Below, in pieces: positions 7,226-15,522 of a stretch of DNA of 64,000 bases. Numbering within the stretch: the stretch's first letter is position 1; the number at the start of each line of letters is the position of its first letter. A program made the translations under genes and the position numbers. This stretch comes from CADCVQ01 sp033855115 (GTDB lineage: Bacteria; Actinomycetota; Thermoleophilia; Solirubrobacterales; Solirubrobacteraceae). The notes beneath the pieces are model-generated. The model did no database searches, was not told the origin of the DNA, and was given only the letters and a program-made list of their open reading frames with translations. Location of the stretch: NCBI GenBank assembly GCA_033855115.1, contig JAWVGJ010000098.1:1-64000 (forward strand), written 5' to 3'.

Positions 7226-9255
7226 GGGGCAACCATCCGTGAGCGCTCGGTTGCCACGTCCCATCGCAGGATGCCGGCAGCGTCACGGCGGCCCGCAAAG
7301 ACTGCCACATGAGCGCCCGCCGGCACAGCGTCCAGCAGGGCGCCGTTGTCGAGCTCGTAGCGCATGTTCGTCACCTTGCGCCCCTGGCCGCCGGGTTGCG
7401 TTGGCGGCCGGGCGTCGAATGCGACATACGCCTCGGTCACTCCCGAGGGCCAGTGCCACGTCACCCGCAGGCGCCCGTCGGCGTCGCGAACCGCTCCGAC
7501 GCCGTCGATGGCGCCCGAAGGGATCTCGCTCGCCCGGGCCACGCCCGGCGTCGCATGGACCGTCGCTCCGCTCCCGGCCTCGAGCTCCAGCACCGCCGCA
7601 GGCTCCGAGGAGCCGGCGATCGACACGCGGTACTCGTAGCGCCGGCCGCGCCCGACCTGGCGGTCGCGGTACCCCGCCGGGTCGACGGAGAGCCGGCGCT
7701 GGATGTCGCCTTCGGAACGTCGCTCGATACGGACGAGCACGACCTGCGCGCCCGCCGGCGCACGCCACGACAGCTCCACGGGCAACCCTGCGACCGCCTT
7801 CACATCGGCAAGCGCGCCGCCCCGCTGTGGCGGCGCCGCAGCGGGGCGCGCAACCGCGGACGGCGTGGACGGCGCGGATGCCGACTCCCCGCGCAGCGCG
7901 CGCACCGTCCACGTCGTGTCGGGCGCGGGCGGCTGGGCGTCCGACCACGTCGTCACCGCGGTGCGCCCGAGCACGCGAGTGCAACCGCCCTCGACGCGCT
8001 CGACGAGGTACGCGTCGACCCCCGGCTCGTCGCTTCGCGGCCACGACAGGCGCGCCTCCCCGCCGGTCATGGCGACCGCCACGTGGGCGGGCGGTCGTGG
8101 CGGCATCGAGGACACGCGCCGCCGCACCTCCTCCCAGTCGGGGTGCTCGCCGGCGAGGCGGGCCAGCAGCGCCTGGCGCTCGGCCTCCGGTGCAGCCTCG
8201 ACTTGGGCCAGCGCGGACTGCTGGGCGCGCGCCTGGATGCGTCGCGCAAGCAGCGGAGCCCGCGCGTCGTCCAGCGATGCGCCGCACGACGGGCAGCGCG
8301 CGAGATCGGCCGCGGCCGGCGCGCGGCAGCTCGTGCAAACGATGCTCAGCGCTGCGCCGCAGCCGCCGCACACGGGCGCGCCGACGGCGTTGACGTGCGT
8401 GCACGACGGGCACCAGATGCCCAGCCCGATCGCGCTCAGCGGCAGCGCATCGCCGGCGTAACCGGCGACCGCCGCGGCTGCGGCCAGCGCCGCCGCGTCG
8501 CCGATCCCGTGTGTGTGCGCGCGCGCCAGCGCCCGCTGGGCGCCCTGCTCGTCGGCGGCCAGCAGCGCGTCGAGGACGCTGTCGAGCGCGGAGTCGGTCG
8601 AGCCGGCGAGGTAGACCTGTGGGTCGCCGTTGACGAGCAGCTCGCGGGCATGCTCGAGAAGCTCGTCGACGAGCGTGCGCTCGCGGTCGGGCCGCCGGCG
8701 CCGGTTGACCTCGCCGACGCGCACGAGCCGCTCCTCGATCATCGGCTTGGTTGCTGTGACCGGCAGGCCGAGGAAGGCGAAGAGGTCCTCGGCGAGCTCG
8801 GGCTCCTGGCGCAGGCGTGCGAGCTCGTCGAGGCTCGATGTGGCCTGGCGGCGTCGTCGCGCGGCGGGGTCCGACGCCGCCGCGCCCGCGGACGGGCGCC
8901 GGACACGGCCCACCCGTCCGGACCCCGGTCTCCCTGGCCCCATCTCCTGCCCCCGCGCACTGGCCAGCCGCTCGCGCAGCGCGCTGCGCGCCGCGGGGTC
9001 CACGAGCACGCCCTCCACGCGCGGCCACTGCTTCAGCACCGCCAGGGCCACCGCCGCCTGCCGCGCGCGGCTTCGTTCCTTGTTGAGAAAGCCCTTGGTC
9101 TCGCGTAGCCGCGCCGCGATTGCCGCCGCGTCATCGACCTCGCGCGGCACGTGAGCGAGCCAAAACAAATCCTCGATCTCGGACGGGTTGCGCTCCCGCA
9201 ACCGGCTGAGCACCGTGCGGCGGTACTCCGAGCCGTCGAACGCCGGCAGCGTCAT
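7222..9255 (-). CDS. Zinc-ribbon/FnIII protein with degenerate J-like segment, putative Hsp70 co-chaperone
   Basis: The 677-residue protein has several parts. Residues 25-95 and 157-218 each look like a four-helix J-type arrangement: the second reads DLFAFLGLP followed by a helix, then RRPD (187-190) where DnaJ has HPD, then LLVNGDPQVYL. Residues 282-299 (CPSC...CGGCG) and 307-324 (CTSC...CPSCG) form two CXXC-type zinc ribbons. Residues from about 395 on are beta-rich repeats resembling fibronectin type III domains. It lies directly downstream of Hsp70 (61-base gap) and overlaps the next gene, so a role as the co-chaperone or client receptor of that Hsp70 is plausible. ATG 9255 is preferred; a longer GTG start at 9306 adds an arginine-rich leader. 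The J-like reading is by eye and uncertain; the zinc ribbons are clear. Confidence 0.65.
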   Translation of the reverse strand: MTLPAFDGSEYRRTVLSRLRERNPSEIEDLFWLAHVPREVDDAAAIAARLRETKGFLNKERSRARQAAVALAVLKQWPRVEGVLVDPAARSALRERLASARGQEMGPGRPGSGRVGRVRRPSAGAAASDPAARRRRQATSSLDELARLRQEPELAEDLFAFLGLPVTATKPMIEERLVRVGEVNRRRRPDRERTLVDELLEHARELLVNGDPQVYLAGSTDSALDSVLDALLAADEQGAQRALARAHTHGIGDAAALAAAAAVAGYAGDALPLSAIGLGIWCPSCTHVNAVGAPVCGGCGAALSIVCTSCRAPAAADLARCPSCGASLDDARAPLLARRIQARAQQSALAQVEAAPEAERQALLARLAGEHPDWEEVRRRVSSMPPRPPAHVAVAMTGGEARLSWPRSDEPGVDAYLVERVEGGCTRVLGRTAVTTWSDAQPPAPDTTWTVRALRGESASAPSTPSAVARPAAAPPQRGGALADVKAVAGLPVELSWRAPAGAQVVLVRIERRSEGDIQRRLSVDPAGYRDRQVGRGRRYEYRVSIAGSSEPAAVLELEAGSGATVHATPGVARASEIPSGAIDGVGAVRDADGRLRVTWHWPSGVTEAYVAFDARPPTQPGGQGRKVTNMRYELDNGALLDAVPAGAHVAVFAGRRDAAGILRWDVATERSRMVAP

Positions 9256-9316
9256 CGCGAGAAACCGCTGTGCGGCTCGACGCGGGCGCGGGCGACGGTC
9301 GAGCAATGGCGGGCGG

Positions 9317-10933
9317 TCACAACTTGTTTTTGAGCAGCGAGACCGCGTCCTTCTCGGCGTCGATCTCCTTCGAGCTCATCGCGGACCCCGTGTCGACCTG
9401 CAGCGTCAGCGGTTGCAGCTGGGCGGCGTGGTGTGCGGTCACCGTCAAGATGCCGTCGCCGCCCATCGCCATCCGCACCGTCACCTCGGTCCCGCGCGGG
9501 TAGCCCGGCGGCAGGTCGGCGATCTCGCCGCGGACGAGGATCGTGTTGTCGGACGGGTTCGCGGACTCGTCGGCACCGCCCTGCTCGAAGACCTGCACGC
9601 TGATCGTCGACTGGTCGTCGGCCATCGTGTAGAAGGTCTCCTCGACGCGCAGCGGCACCGCGTCGTTGCGATGGACGAGGAAGACGGCGGTGTCGACGTT
9701 GTCGTGCAGCGCGATGACGCCGAACCCCTGCGAGCAGACGTTGACGATCTGCGTCTTGACGACCGACTCGACGGCCTCGGACGTCATCCCGTGCTCGGCG
9801 GCGACGTCGGCCATCGCCTTGGTCAGGTCGACCCCGGCGTCGGTCGCCTGCTGCACGGTGCGTTCGAGCAGCTTCTTCTGGCCGTAGAGCGCGGCGCCCT
9901 TGGCGACCGCGAGGTCTGGATCGGCGAGCTGGCCGGCGAAGCCGAACTCCTCCTGCAGGCGCCGGGCGACGGCGGGCATCTTCGAGGAGCCGCCGACGAG
10001 CAGGCAGCGGTCGATCTGGCTCGTGCCGAGCTCGCTCGCCGCATCGAGCGCGCGGCGCGTGAGCTCCAGCGTGCGGTTCAGCAGCGACTTCGTCGCCTCC
10101 TCGAAGTCCTCCCGGGTGACCTTCACGCTCGCTCGCTCGGCACCGCTTGAGACCATGACGTCGGCGCGGTCGCGCTGCGTGAGCGACTGCTTGACCTCCT
10201 CGGCCTGCGTCATGAGGTCGGCCTCGGCGTAGACGTCGTCGAACGGATCGGGCGCTTCGGGGCGCTCGGCGAGGAAGCGCTCGGCGAGCAGGCCGGCGAG
10301 CTCGGAGTCCCAGTTCGCGCCGCCGAGCTCGTGGTCGCCGTCGGTTGCGACGACGCGGATGTCGCGGCCCTCCAGGCGGATGATCGTGATGTCGAACGTG
10401 CCGCCGCCGAGGTCGTAGACGAGCACGGTCTCGTCCGCCGCGCCCTCCTGGCCGAACCCGTAGGAGTAGGCGGCCGCGGTCGGCTCGTTGATCAGGTCGA
10501 GCACGTTCAGGCCCGCCAGCTCACCGGCGAGCTTGGTCTGCTTGCGCTCCTCGTTGCCGAAGTACGCCGGCACCGTGATGATGACGTCCTGCACCTTCTC
10601 GCCTGTCGCCCGTTCGGCATCCCTCGCCAGAGCGCCGACGACGAGCGACGAGACCCCGGCGGCCGACCACTCGCGCCCGCCCGCGTCGAAGCGCCAGTCC
10701 GGCTCACCCATGTGGCGCTTGACGAGCTGCGCGACGTTGTCGGGATCGATCCGCGCCGAGCGCTTGGCGAGCTTGCCGACGACGACGTCGTCGCCCTGGA
10801 ACTGCACGACGCTCGGGGTCGTCTGATCGCCGTCCATGTTGCTCAGCACCTCCGGACGCCCGAACCTGTCGACCTGGGCGATGCAGGAGTACGTCGTGCC
10901 CAGATCGATGCCAAAGACCTTGCCTGCGCTCAT
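9317..10933 (-). CDS. Hsp70 family chaperone (DnaK paralogue) of the Ter locus
   Basis: The 538-residue protein has all ATPase signatures of Hsp70: GIDLGTTYSC (8-17), INEPTAAAY (148-156), DLGGGTFDITI (174-184) and VGGSSKMP (313-320). A substrate-binding beta domain follows (VPLRVEETFYTMADDQSTISVQVFEQG), but the protein ends soon after, lacking most of the helical lid and the EEVD-like tail (DnaK is about 610-640 residues). The residue before the beta domain differs from housekeeping DnaK, and a 100-residue insert (about 345-425) separates the domains. The start ATG overlaps the GrpE-like stop (ATGA). With its own GrpE and a zinc-ribbon partner it is a specialised chaperone set rather than the main dnaK operon, which would carry dnaJ and hspR. 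Confidence 0.9.
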   Translation of the reverse strand: MSAGKVFGIDLGTTYSCIAQVDRFGRPEVLSNMDGDQTTPSVVQFQGDDVVVGKLAKRSARIDPDNVAQLVKRHMGEPDWRFDAGGREWSAAGVSSLVVGALARDAERATGEKVQDVIITVPAYFGNEERKQTKLAGELAGLNVLDLINEPTAAAYSYGFGQEGAADETVLVYDLGGGTFDITIIRLEGRDIRVVATDGDHELGGANWDSELAGLLAERFLAERPEAPDPFDDVYAEADLMTQAEEVKQSLTQRDRADVMVSSGAERASVKVTREDFEEATKSLLNRTLELTRRALDAASELGTSQIDRCLLVGGSSKMPAVARRLQEEFGFAGQLADPDLAVAKGAALYGQKKLLERTVQQATDAGVDLTKAMADVAAEHGMTSEAVESVVKTQIVNVCSQGFGVIALHDNVDTAVFLVHRNDAVPLRVEETFYTMADDQSTISVQVFEQGGADESANPSDNTILVRGEIADLPPGYPRGTEVTVRMAMGGDGILTVTAHHAAQLQPLTLQVDTGSAMSSKEIDAEKDAVSLLKNKL

Positions 10934-11721
10934 GTGACCTCTTCGGTTGCTGGTTGCGCTGCGGGCGGCGCCGGCGCGACGTAGCGAAACACGACGACGT
11001 CAACGGGGCGCAGCATCCGCCCGTCGTCGCGGCGCAACCCCGCGCGGCGAACCTCGGCGATCGTGCGGTTCAGGGCACTGTCGGCGGTCGTCGCAGAGCC
11101 GGTCGCCTGGTGGCACTGCGGATCGAACGGCTCACCGATCTGGGCCCGCACCTTCAGCACGCCGGCATCGTGCAGGAGCTCCGCGACCTGACCGTCGAGG
11201 TAGGCGAGATCCTCGGCCGCCGTGGTCGCGGTGGCGCGCATGCGGCTGAGGTCGTCGGCCAACCGCGCGAGGCCGCGCACGAGCGGCGCCACCGCCTCGC
11301 GGATCTCGCCGCCGCGCAGGCGGCGGTTGTCGGCGTGCAGCTCGTCGGCCATCTCGGTCTGCTTGCGAGCGACGGTCGCCAGCTCGTCGGCACGGCGCTG
11401 GGTGGCGGCGAGCGACCGGGTGAGCTCGGCGACCTGGGTGCGAAGCTCGAGGACGGCGGGGTCCTCGGGAGGAGCCGGCGCGGGCGCCTGAAGCGCAACG
11501 CCTTGCGTCTCCGCCGCCTCCAGTCCGACCGCCTCGCCGTCGAGGTCCTGCGCGACGACTTCCTCGCCGGCCGAGGAGTCCTCCGCGGCCTCCAGTTCTG
11601 TGTCCTCGCCGCTCGAGGTCGCTGCGACCGGGTTCTGCGGCTCGGCCGATCCGTTCTCGTCGTGCCCGGAATCCGCCCCGGCCTCGACGTCTCCGGGCGG
11701 CGCATCGGGGGTGTCGATCAT
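10930..11721 (-). CDS. GrpE-like nucleotide exchange factor
   Basis: The roughly 263-residue protein has an acidic disordered leader (residues 1-95), a long coiled coil (about 95-170), then a compact C-terminal domain with PFDPQCHQATG and RMLRPVDVVVFRYV. These match the GrpE beta-wing motif (FDPxxHxA...LRPAxVxV). GrpE dimers release ADP from Hsp70, and the next gene is an Hsp70 with a 4-base ATGA overlap. ATG at 11721 is used; the frame stays open to 11769 but adds a poor leader. The coiled coil and wing are good evidence; sequence divergence means it may serve only the local Hsp70. It is the first gene of the 11.7-kb minus-strand Ter series, so its promoter likely drives the whole set. Confidence 0.78.
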   Translation of the reverse strand: MIDTPDAPPGDVEAGADSGHDENGSAEPQNPVAATSSGEDTELEAAEDSSAGEEVVAQDLDGEAVGLEAAETQGVALQAPAPAPPEDPAVLELRTQVAELTRSLAATQRRADELATVARKQTEMADELHADNRRLRGGEIREAVAPLVRGLARLADDLSRMRATATTAAEDLAYLDGQVAELLHDAGVLKVRAQIGEPFDPQCHQATGSATTADSALNRTIAEVRRAGLRRDDGRMLRPVDVVVFRYVAPAPPAAQPATEEVT

Positions 11722-11796
11722 GTTCAGGACACTAATCCGTAACGCTGATCGGGACAACCGCGAACACACTGAAATGCCCTGCTAGCGTCGGTTGCC
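11722..11796. promoter_or_regulatory. Divergent promoter region between grpE-like gene and TerD mosaic gene
   Basis: This 75-base gap separates two divergent transcription units of the Ter locus. On the plus strand TAGCGT at 11783-11788 stands 8 bases before the GTG at 11797 with no Shine-Dalgarno sequence, which fits a -10 box of a leaderless transcript. No clear -35 or operator palindrome was found by eye. Confidence 0.5.
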
Positions 11797-13689
11797 GTGA
11801 GCGCGATCGTCTCCCTGAGCCCCGGTGCAAACCAGTCGCTGGACGGCCGCCAGATCTCCGTCGAGCTGTCTGCCGGCAACCTCGGCGGGGTGCTGCTCGC
11901 GGTCGAGGAGCGCGGTGTCACCCGCCCGCTCACGCCGGCCGATGGCGTGGCGCCACCGACCGTCGACGGCGCCAACCGCGCACAGGTGCGGCTGGCGCTG
12001 GCGTCGATCCCGGAGTCGATCACGCGGCTGCGCCTGCTCGTCTGGTCGGAGAGCCGCACGCGCGTGCTCGTGCCCGCCCAGGCGCACGTCAGCGTCGACG
12101 GCACGCACCGCTTTACGGTGGCCGTGTCGCAGCAGGCCGGGCTGCTGCGCGCCGTGGAGATCCTCGAGATCTACCGGCGCCACGGCAGCTGGAAGGTGCG
12201 CGCGGTCGCCTCGGGCTGGGAGGACGGCATCCCCGCGATGGCGCGCGCGATCGGGCTCCCTGAGGCGGCGTTCAACGCCCCCGCCGGCGCCGCGCCGAGC
12301 CGCCCGGCGCCGCCGCCGGCGCGCAGCCACACGGGGCCTTCGCCGCAGGTCGGCCCGCGGCCACTGCGCGATCTGCTCGACAGCGTCGTCGGGCCCGGAC
12401 CCCGAGGCGGTGACAGCCGCTTCGTCGACTTCGAGATCAGGGGCGTGCACCTGCGCCTGCGCTACGAAGCGATCGACGGAGCCGTCCAGATCGTCGCGAT
12501 CGTGCCGCTGGGCCGTGGGCAGTTCACCGACGCGAGCGCCGAGGCGGCGCTGCGTGTGACCGGCGAGGCGCCCCTGGCGCGGGTGATCGTCGACGAGCAG
12601 GGAAACGCGACCGCGTCCGCTGTGGCCCACGCCGCCGAACGCAACCTCGACAGCGCGCTCGTCAAGGCGCTGCTCAGCGAGGTCTGGGTCGCGGCGTACT
12701 CGTTCTCGTCGCGTGTGCAGGCGATCGGCTGGCCCTTCCCGCGCCACATCACCGCCGAGATCCCGCGCGAGCTGCGGCTCGGTGTGGCCGAGGAGCTGCA
12801 GGAGACGCAGGCGTGGGCGGACGTCCGCGAGCGCCTGCTGGCCAACCAATGCCTGCCGCTCGTCGACGAGCCCGCGGCGCTGCTCGCGCTGGTGGAGCAC
12901 GGACAGCTGTCGATCGGACCCAGCCTGCTCGCGGGCACGTCGCGTGCCTGGGCGATCATCGTCGAGCGCATCCTGCGCGCCAACGTCACGCCGCGCGCCG
13001 GCCTGTGGCGCGCACTCGCGCAGGGCAACACGCTGCTCAGCCCGGTCCGCTTCGGGCTCGTCGACGAGGTCGGGCTTCACGGCCCGCCGGCGGTCACCGT
13101 GAACTTCGCCGCGCTGCAGCTGCCGCGCACGCAGGTTATGGAGGATCTCCAGAGCGGGCTGGAGTACGTCGAACAGGCGGCGACAGAGGCCGAGACGATG
13201 ATGCGATCGATGACGCCGGATGCCACGAGCCACCGCAACAACCTGCCCTGGATTCCCACTCGGCGCTGGACCGGACCCGGCACCGAGGTGCGCAACGAGC
13301 TGCTCGTGCGAGAGCTGAACGGACTGCCGGACGGCGCCCGCGTTCCCGAAGGCTTCGCCGACCGCGTGCGCTCACAGCAGGCGTCGCTGGGCCGCGCCGG
13401 CCTGGGATACATCGCGCACCTGGCGCTGGTCAGAGCCGAGCGGGTGGACGGCGCGTCGCCCGGATGGCTCGAGGTCGCGCGCGATCTCGTCGCCCTGGTG
13501 CCCGTGGAGGCAGGCGCCGCGGACGAGCCGTGCGCCGCAGCGTCGATCCACGTGCGCCTGAACAGGTGCGACAACCCGGCGCCGCCGCGGCGTGGCACGG
13601 CCACGTCATCACCACCAACCCCTCAGCCGTCACCACCAGACGATGGTGCGTCGCCGGCCACACGGCGGCGCTGGCGCCTGTTTGGGTGA
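11797..13689 (+). CDS. Mosaic protein with N-terminal TerD-like domain
   Basis: The 630-residue protein begins with a divergent TerD-like domain of about 170 residues ending in SWKVRAVASGWEDGIPAMA, which matches the TerD C-terminal signature. The calcium-ligand acidic cluster is not evident. A Pro/Ala linker (about 172-190) leads to an unrecognised alpha/beta region with residues such as FVDFEIRGVHLRLRYE, then a helical region, then a Pro/Ser-rich tail. Start GTG 11797, with TAGCGT 8 bases upstream and no ribosome-binding site. It is divergent from the GrpE-Hsp70 operon and convergent with terB. The middle 300 residues have no family I can name; by position they may couple Ter sensing to the chaperone set. 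The TerD assignment is moderate, the rest unknown. Confidence 0.65.
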   Translation: MSAIVSLSPGANQSLDGRQISVELSAGNLGGVLLAVEERGVTRPLTPADGVAPPTVDGANRAQVRLALASIPESITRLRLLVWSESRTRVLVPAQAHVSVDGTHRFTVAVSQQAGLLRAVEILEIYRRHGSWKVRAVASGWEDGIPAMARAIGLPEAAFNAPAGAAPSRPAPPPARSHTGPSPQVGPRPLRDLLDSVVGPGPRGGDSRFVDFEIRGVHLRLRYEAIDGAVQIVAIVPLGRGQFTDASAEAALRVTGEAPLARVIVDEQGNATASAVAHAAERNLDSALVKALLSEVWVAAYSFSSRVQAIGWPFPRHITAEIPRELRLGVAEELQETQAWADVRERLLANQCLPLVDEPAALLALVEHGQLSIGPSLLAGTSRAWAIIVERILRANVTPRAGLWRALAQGNTLLSPVRFGLVDEVGLHGPPAVTVNFAALQLPRTQVMEDLQSGLEYVEQAATEAETMMRSMTPDATSHRNNLPWIPTRRWTGPGTEVRNELLVRELNGLPDGARVPEGFADRVRSQQASLGRAGLGYIAHLALVRAERVDGASPGWLEVARDLVALVPVEAGAADEPCAAASIHVRLNRCDNPAPPRRGTATSSPPTPQPSPPDDGASPATRRRWRLFG

Positions 13690-13710
13690 GTGACGTTGCC
13701 GCGGCCGTTC

Positions 13711-13729
13711 GGCGCGCGGTGGGCGCGCC
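13711..13729. terminator. Possible bidirectional hairpin between convergent genes
   Basis: GGCGCGC (13711-13717) pairs with GCGCGCC (13723-13729) across a 5-base loop. It lies in the 41-base gap between two converging genes, 22 bases past the stop at 13689 and just before the TAA of terB. There is no T run, so termination is inferred from position and stem strength only. Confidence 0.4.
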
Positions 13730-13730
13730 G

Positions 13731-14186
13731 TTAGAGGTCGAAGTCTGAGGGCGGGATGCCGAGCGCGTTGCAGGCTTCCTTCAGCGCGCGCTGCTCGTCG
13801 GCGTCGAAGTTGCCGTCGGCGCCGCCGATGATGATGCCGACCTGCACGACGGCGCGGGCCTGGTCGGGCTTCTTCTTGAGCTTGGCGATCGCCTGGATCA
13901 CCTCGACCTTGCCGAAGTCATAGTCGGCCTCGAGCTTGGAGGCGTAGCCGTCGAAGTAGCCCTTCAGATCGCTCGGATCGAAGATCGAGAGCGTGTCGTT
14001 CGACGTGATGAAGCCCGTCATCTTCTGCTTCTCCGACGCGTCGATCGAGCCGTCGGCGGCGGCGATGAGCGCGACCATCGCCATCGAGGCCTTGGCGAAG
14101 TCCTGATTCTTGAACTGGCCGGCCTTCGTCTTGAGCTGGTCGGCGTACGTCTGGCTCTGTGACTTGAGGTTGTCGAGGAATCCCAT
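13731..14186 (-). CDS. terB: TerB family tellurite/stress protein
   Basis: The 151-residue protein starts MGFLDNLKSQSQTYADQLK and contains two acidic EF-hand-like turns, IAAADGSIDASEKQKM and IGGADGNFDADEQRAL. This is the arrangement of TerB, an all-helical metal-binding protein that associates with TerC-type membrane partners. ATG 14186 is chosen with GAAGGA about 8 bases upstream; the open frame extends to 14453 but adds a leader outside the family. It is transcribed toward the mosaic TerD-like gene and divergently from the double TerD gene, with a 103-base shared promoter region. Length and motifs are typical for the family. Confidence 0.93.
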   Translation of the reverse strand: MGFLDNLKSQSQTYADQLKTKAGQFKNQDFAKASMAMVALIAAADGSIDASEKQKMTGFITSNDTLSIFDPSDLKGYFDGYASKLEADYDFGKVEVIQAIAKLKKKPDQARAVVQVGIIIGGADGNFDADEQRALKEACNALGIPPSDFDL

Positions 14187-14289
14187 GGGTCTGTCCTTCG
14201 CTTCGGGGCCGTGGCGTCCTGCGTAGCGTCGCATAGTCCGTTTGCGCGCGGTGATGCCCCAGGGCGCAGGATCGTGTGAAGATGCGGCG

Positions 14290-15516
14290 ATGAGCAGCGA
14301 TCTCGCCATGGGCGCGAACACGACCCTCCCCGCCCCCGCCGGCGAGGTGACGGTCCGCCATCGTGCCGACAGCGCCGTCGACGTCAACCTCACGGCGTTC
14401 CTCGTCGGTGCAGACAACAAGGTCCGCGGTGACGCGGACATGGTGTTCTTCAACCAGCCGCAGGCGGAGGGAGCAAGCGCCCGCTACGAGCAGCCGGCGA
14501 CGTCTGGCGGAGTGGTGACCCACCGGCTCGCGTTCGATCTGGCACGCCTGCCGGCAGGCGTGGAGAAGATCGTCGTGACGCTCACCGAGGACGCGGGCCG
14601 GGGCTTCGCGGCCGTCGCCGATCTCGTCGGCACCGTCGTCGTCGGCGGGCAGGAGCAGGTGCGCCTGTTTCCGGCTCCGGAGTTCAAGACCGAGAAGGGG
14701 ATCGTCGTTGCCGAGGTGTACGTGCGCGGTGGCGCGAACAAGGTCCGTGCGGTCTGGCAGGGCTACAGCTCGGGCCTGCATGGGCTGGCGACGGCGCATG
14801 GCGTGGACGTCGAGGCGCCCGCTCCGAGCGCGCCGGCGCCCACTTCGCCGCCGCCGGCCGCGGCCGCCCCCGCCGCGGCCCCGAAGGTGGACTTCAAGAA
14901 GGTCAGCGGCAACATCAACCTGCGCAAGGGCGATGCTCCGGTGATCATGGAGAAGACGGCCAAGATCACCGCATCGGTCTCCTGGCGCAGCGGCACCGAC
15001 TACGACGTCTACGCCCTCGTGATGACCAAGGACGGCACGCAGGTCGACGTGGCCACGTTCGGCGCCAAGGGCGTCAAGAAGCTCATAAACTACGGCAACG
15101 GAGCGGTCAAGCACCTCGGCGACGTGCAGCGCGCGACCGGCAAGAAGCTCTGGGGCGCGAAGGACGAGCAGAAGGAGATCGTCGAGATCCGCCTGACGCC
15201 CGACATCGTCGCGGTCGTGCCCGTCGCCTACTCGGCGCAGTCAAACGGCAGCGGCTCCTTTCACCGCTACAAGGTGTCGCTCAGCATCGACAACGGAAGC
15301 GGCACGAACGTCAGCATCTCCGCCGATAGCGCCAACAACGACGACAGGGTCTACAGCTGCGTGCCGGGCATCATCCGCAACATGCCCGACGGCGTCGTCA
15401 TCGAGCCGCTCGAGCTGTACAGCAAGCCCGGGTCCGAGAACCGCCCGCGGTTGCGCGGGCGGGGCACGGACGTCAGCGTCGAGATGGACGTGGGGCCGAA
15501 GAACGACTACAAGTAA
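14290..15516 (+). CDS. TerD-domain protein with second Ter-type domain
   Basis: The 408-residue protein has an N-terminal TerD domain (VDVNLTAFLVGADNKVRGDADMVFFN, then FPAPEF and the closing VRAVWQGYSSGLHGLA signature at about 145-160). A Pro/Ala linker (about 170-195) follows. The C-terminal domain opens GNINLRKGD, with GTDYDVYALVM and SIDNGSGTNVSISADSANNDDR, another beta-sandwich of the Ter type often found in TerA-like proteins. ATG 14290 is chosen; ATG 14308 is possible. It is divergent from terB, and its stop is only 7 bases from the converging transporter stop. The two-domain arrangement is known in Ter loci and suggests a scaffold binding calcium at two sites. Exact partners are unknown. 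Confidence 0.85.
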   Translation: MSSDLAMGANTTLPAPAGEVTVRHRADSAVDVNLTAFLVGADNKVRGDADMVFFNQPQAEGASARYEQPATSGGVVTHRLAFDLARLPAGVEKIVVTLTEDAGRGFAAVADLVGTVVVGGQEQVRLFPAPEFKTEKGIVVAEVYVRGGANKVRAVWQGYSSGLHGLATAHGVDVEAPAPSAPAPTSPPPAAAAPAAAPKVDFKKVSGNINLRKGDAPVIMEKTAKITASVSWRSGTDYDVYALVMTKDGTQVDVATFGAKGVKKLINYGNGAVKHLGDVQRATGKKLWGAKDEQKEIVEIRLTPDIVAVVPVAYSAQSNGSGSFHRYKVSLSIDNGSGTNVSISADSANNDDRVYSCVPGIIRNMPDGVVIEPLELYSKPGSENRPRLRGRGTDVSVEMDVGPKNDYK

Positions 15517-15522
15517 GGGCCG

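Noticed and set aside
7309..9108. Long plus-strand frame opposite the zinc-ribbon protein gene
   Set aside because: It has no recognisable fold, and the CXXC zinc ribbons and operon overlaps are on the minus strand.
11782..13233. Minus-strand frame opposite the TerD mosaic gene
   Set aside because: Arg/Asp/Ala-biased product without motifs; the plus strand carries the TerD signature.
1..15516. Ter locus as part of a prophage or plasmid
   Set aside because: No phage structural, integrase or plasmid genes are present, and codon use looks like the surrounding chromosome.
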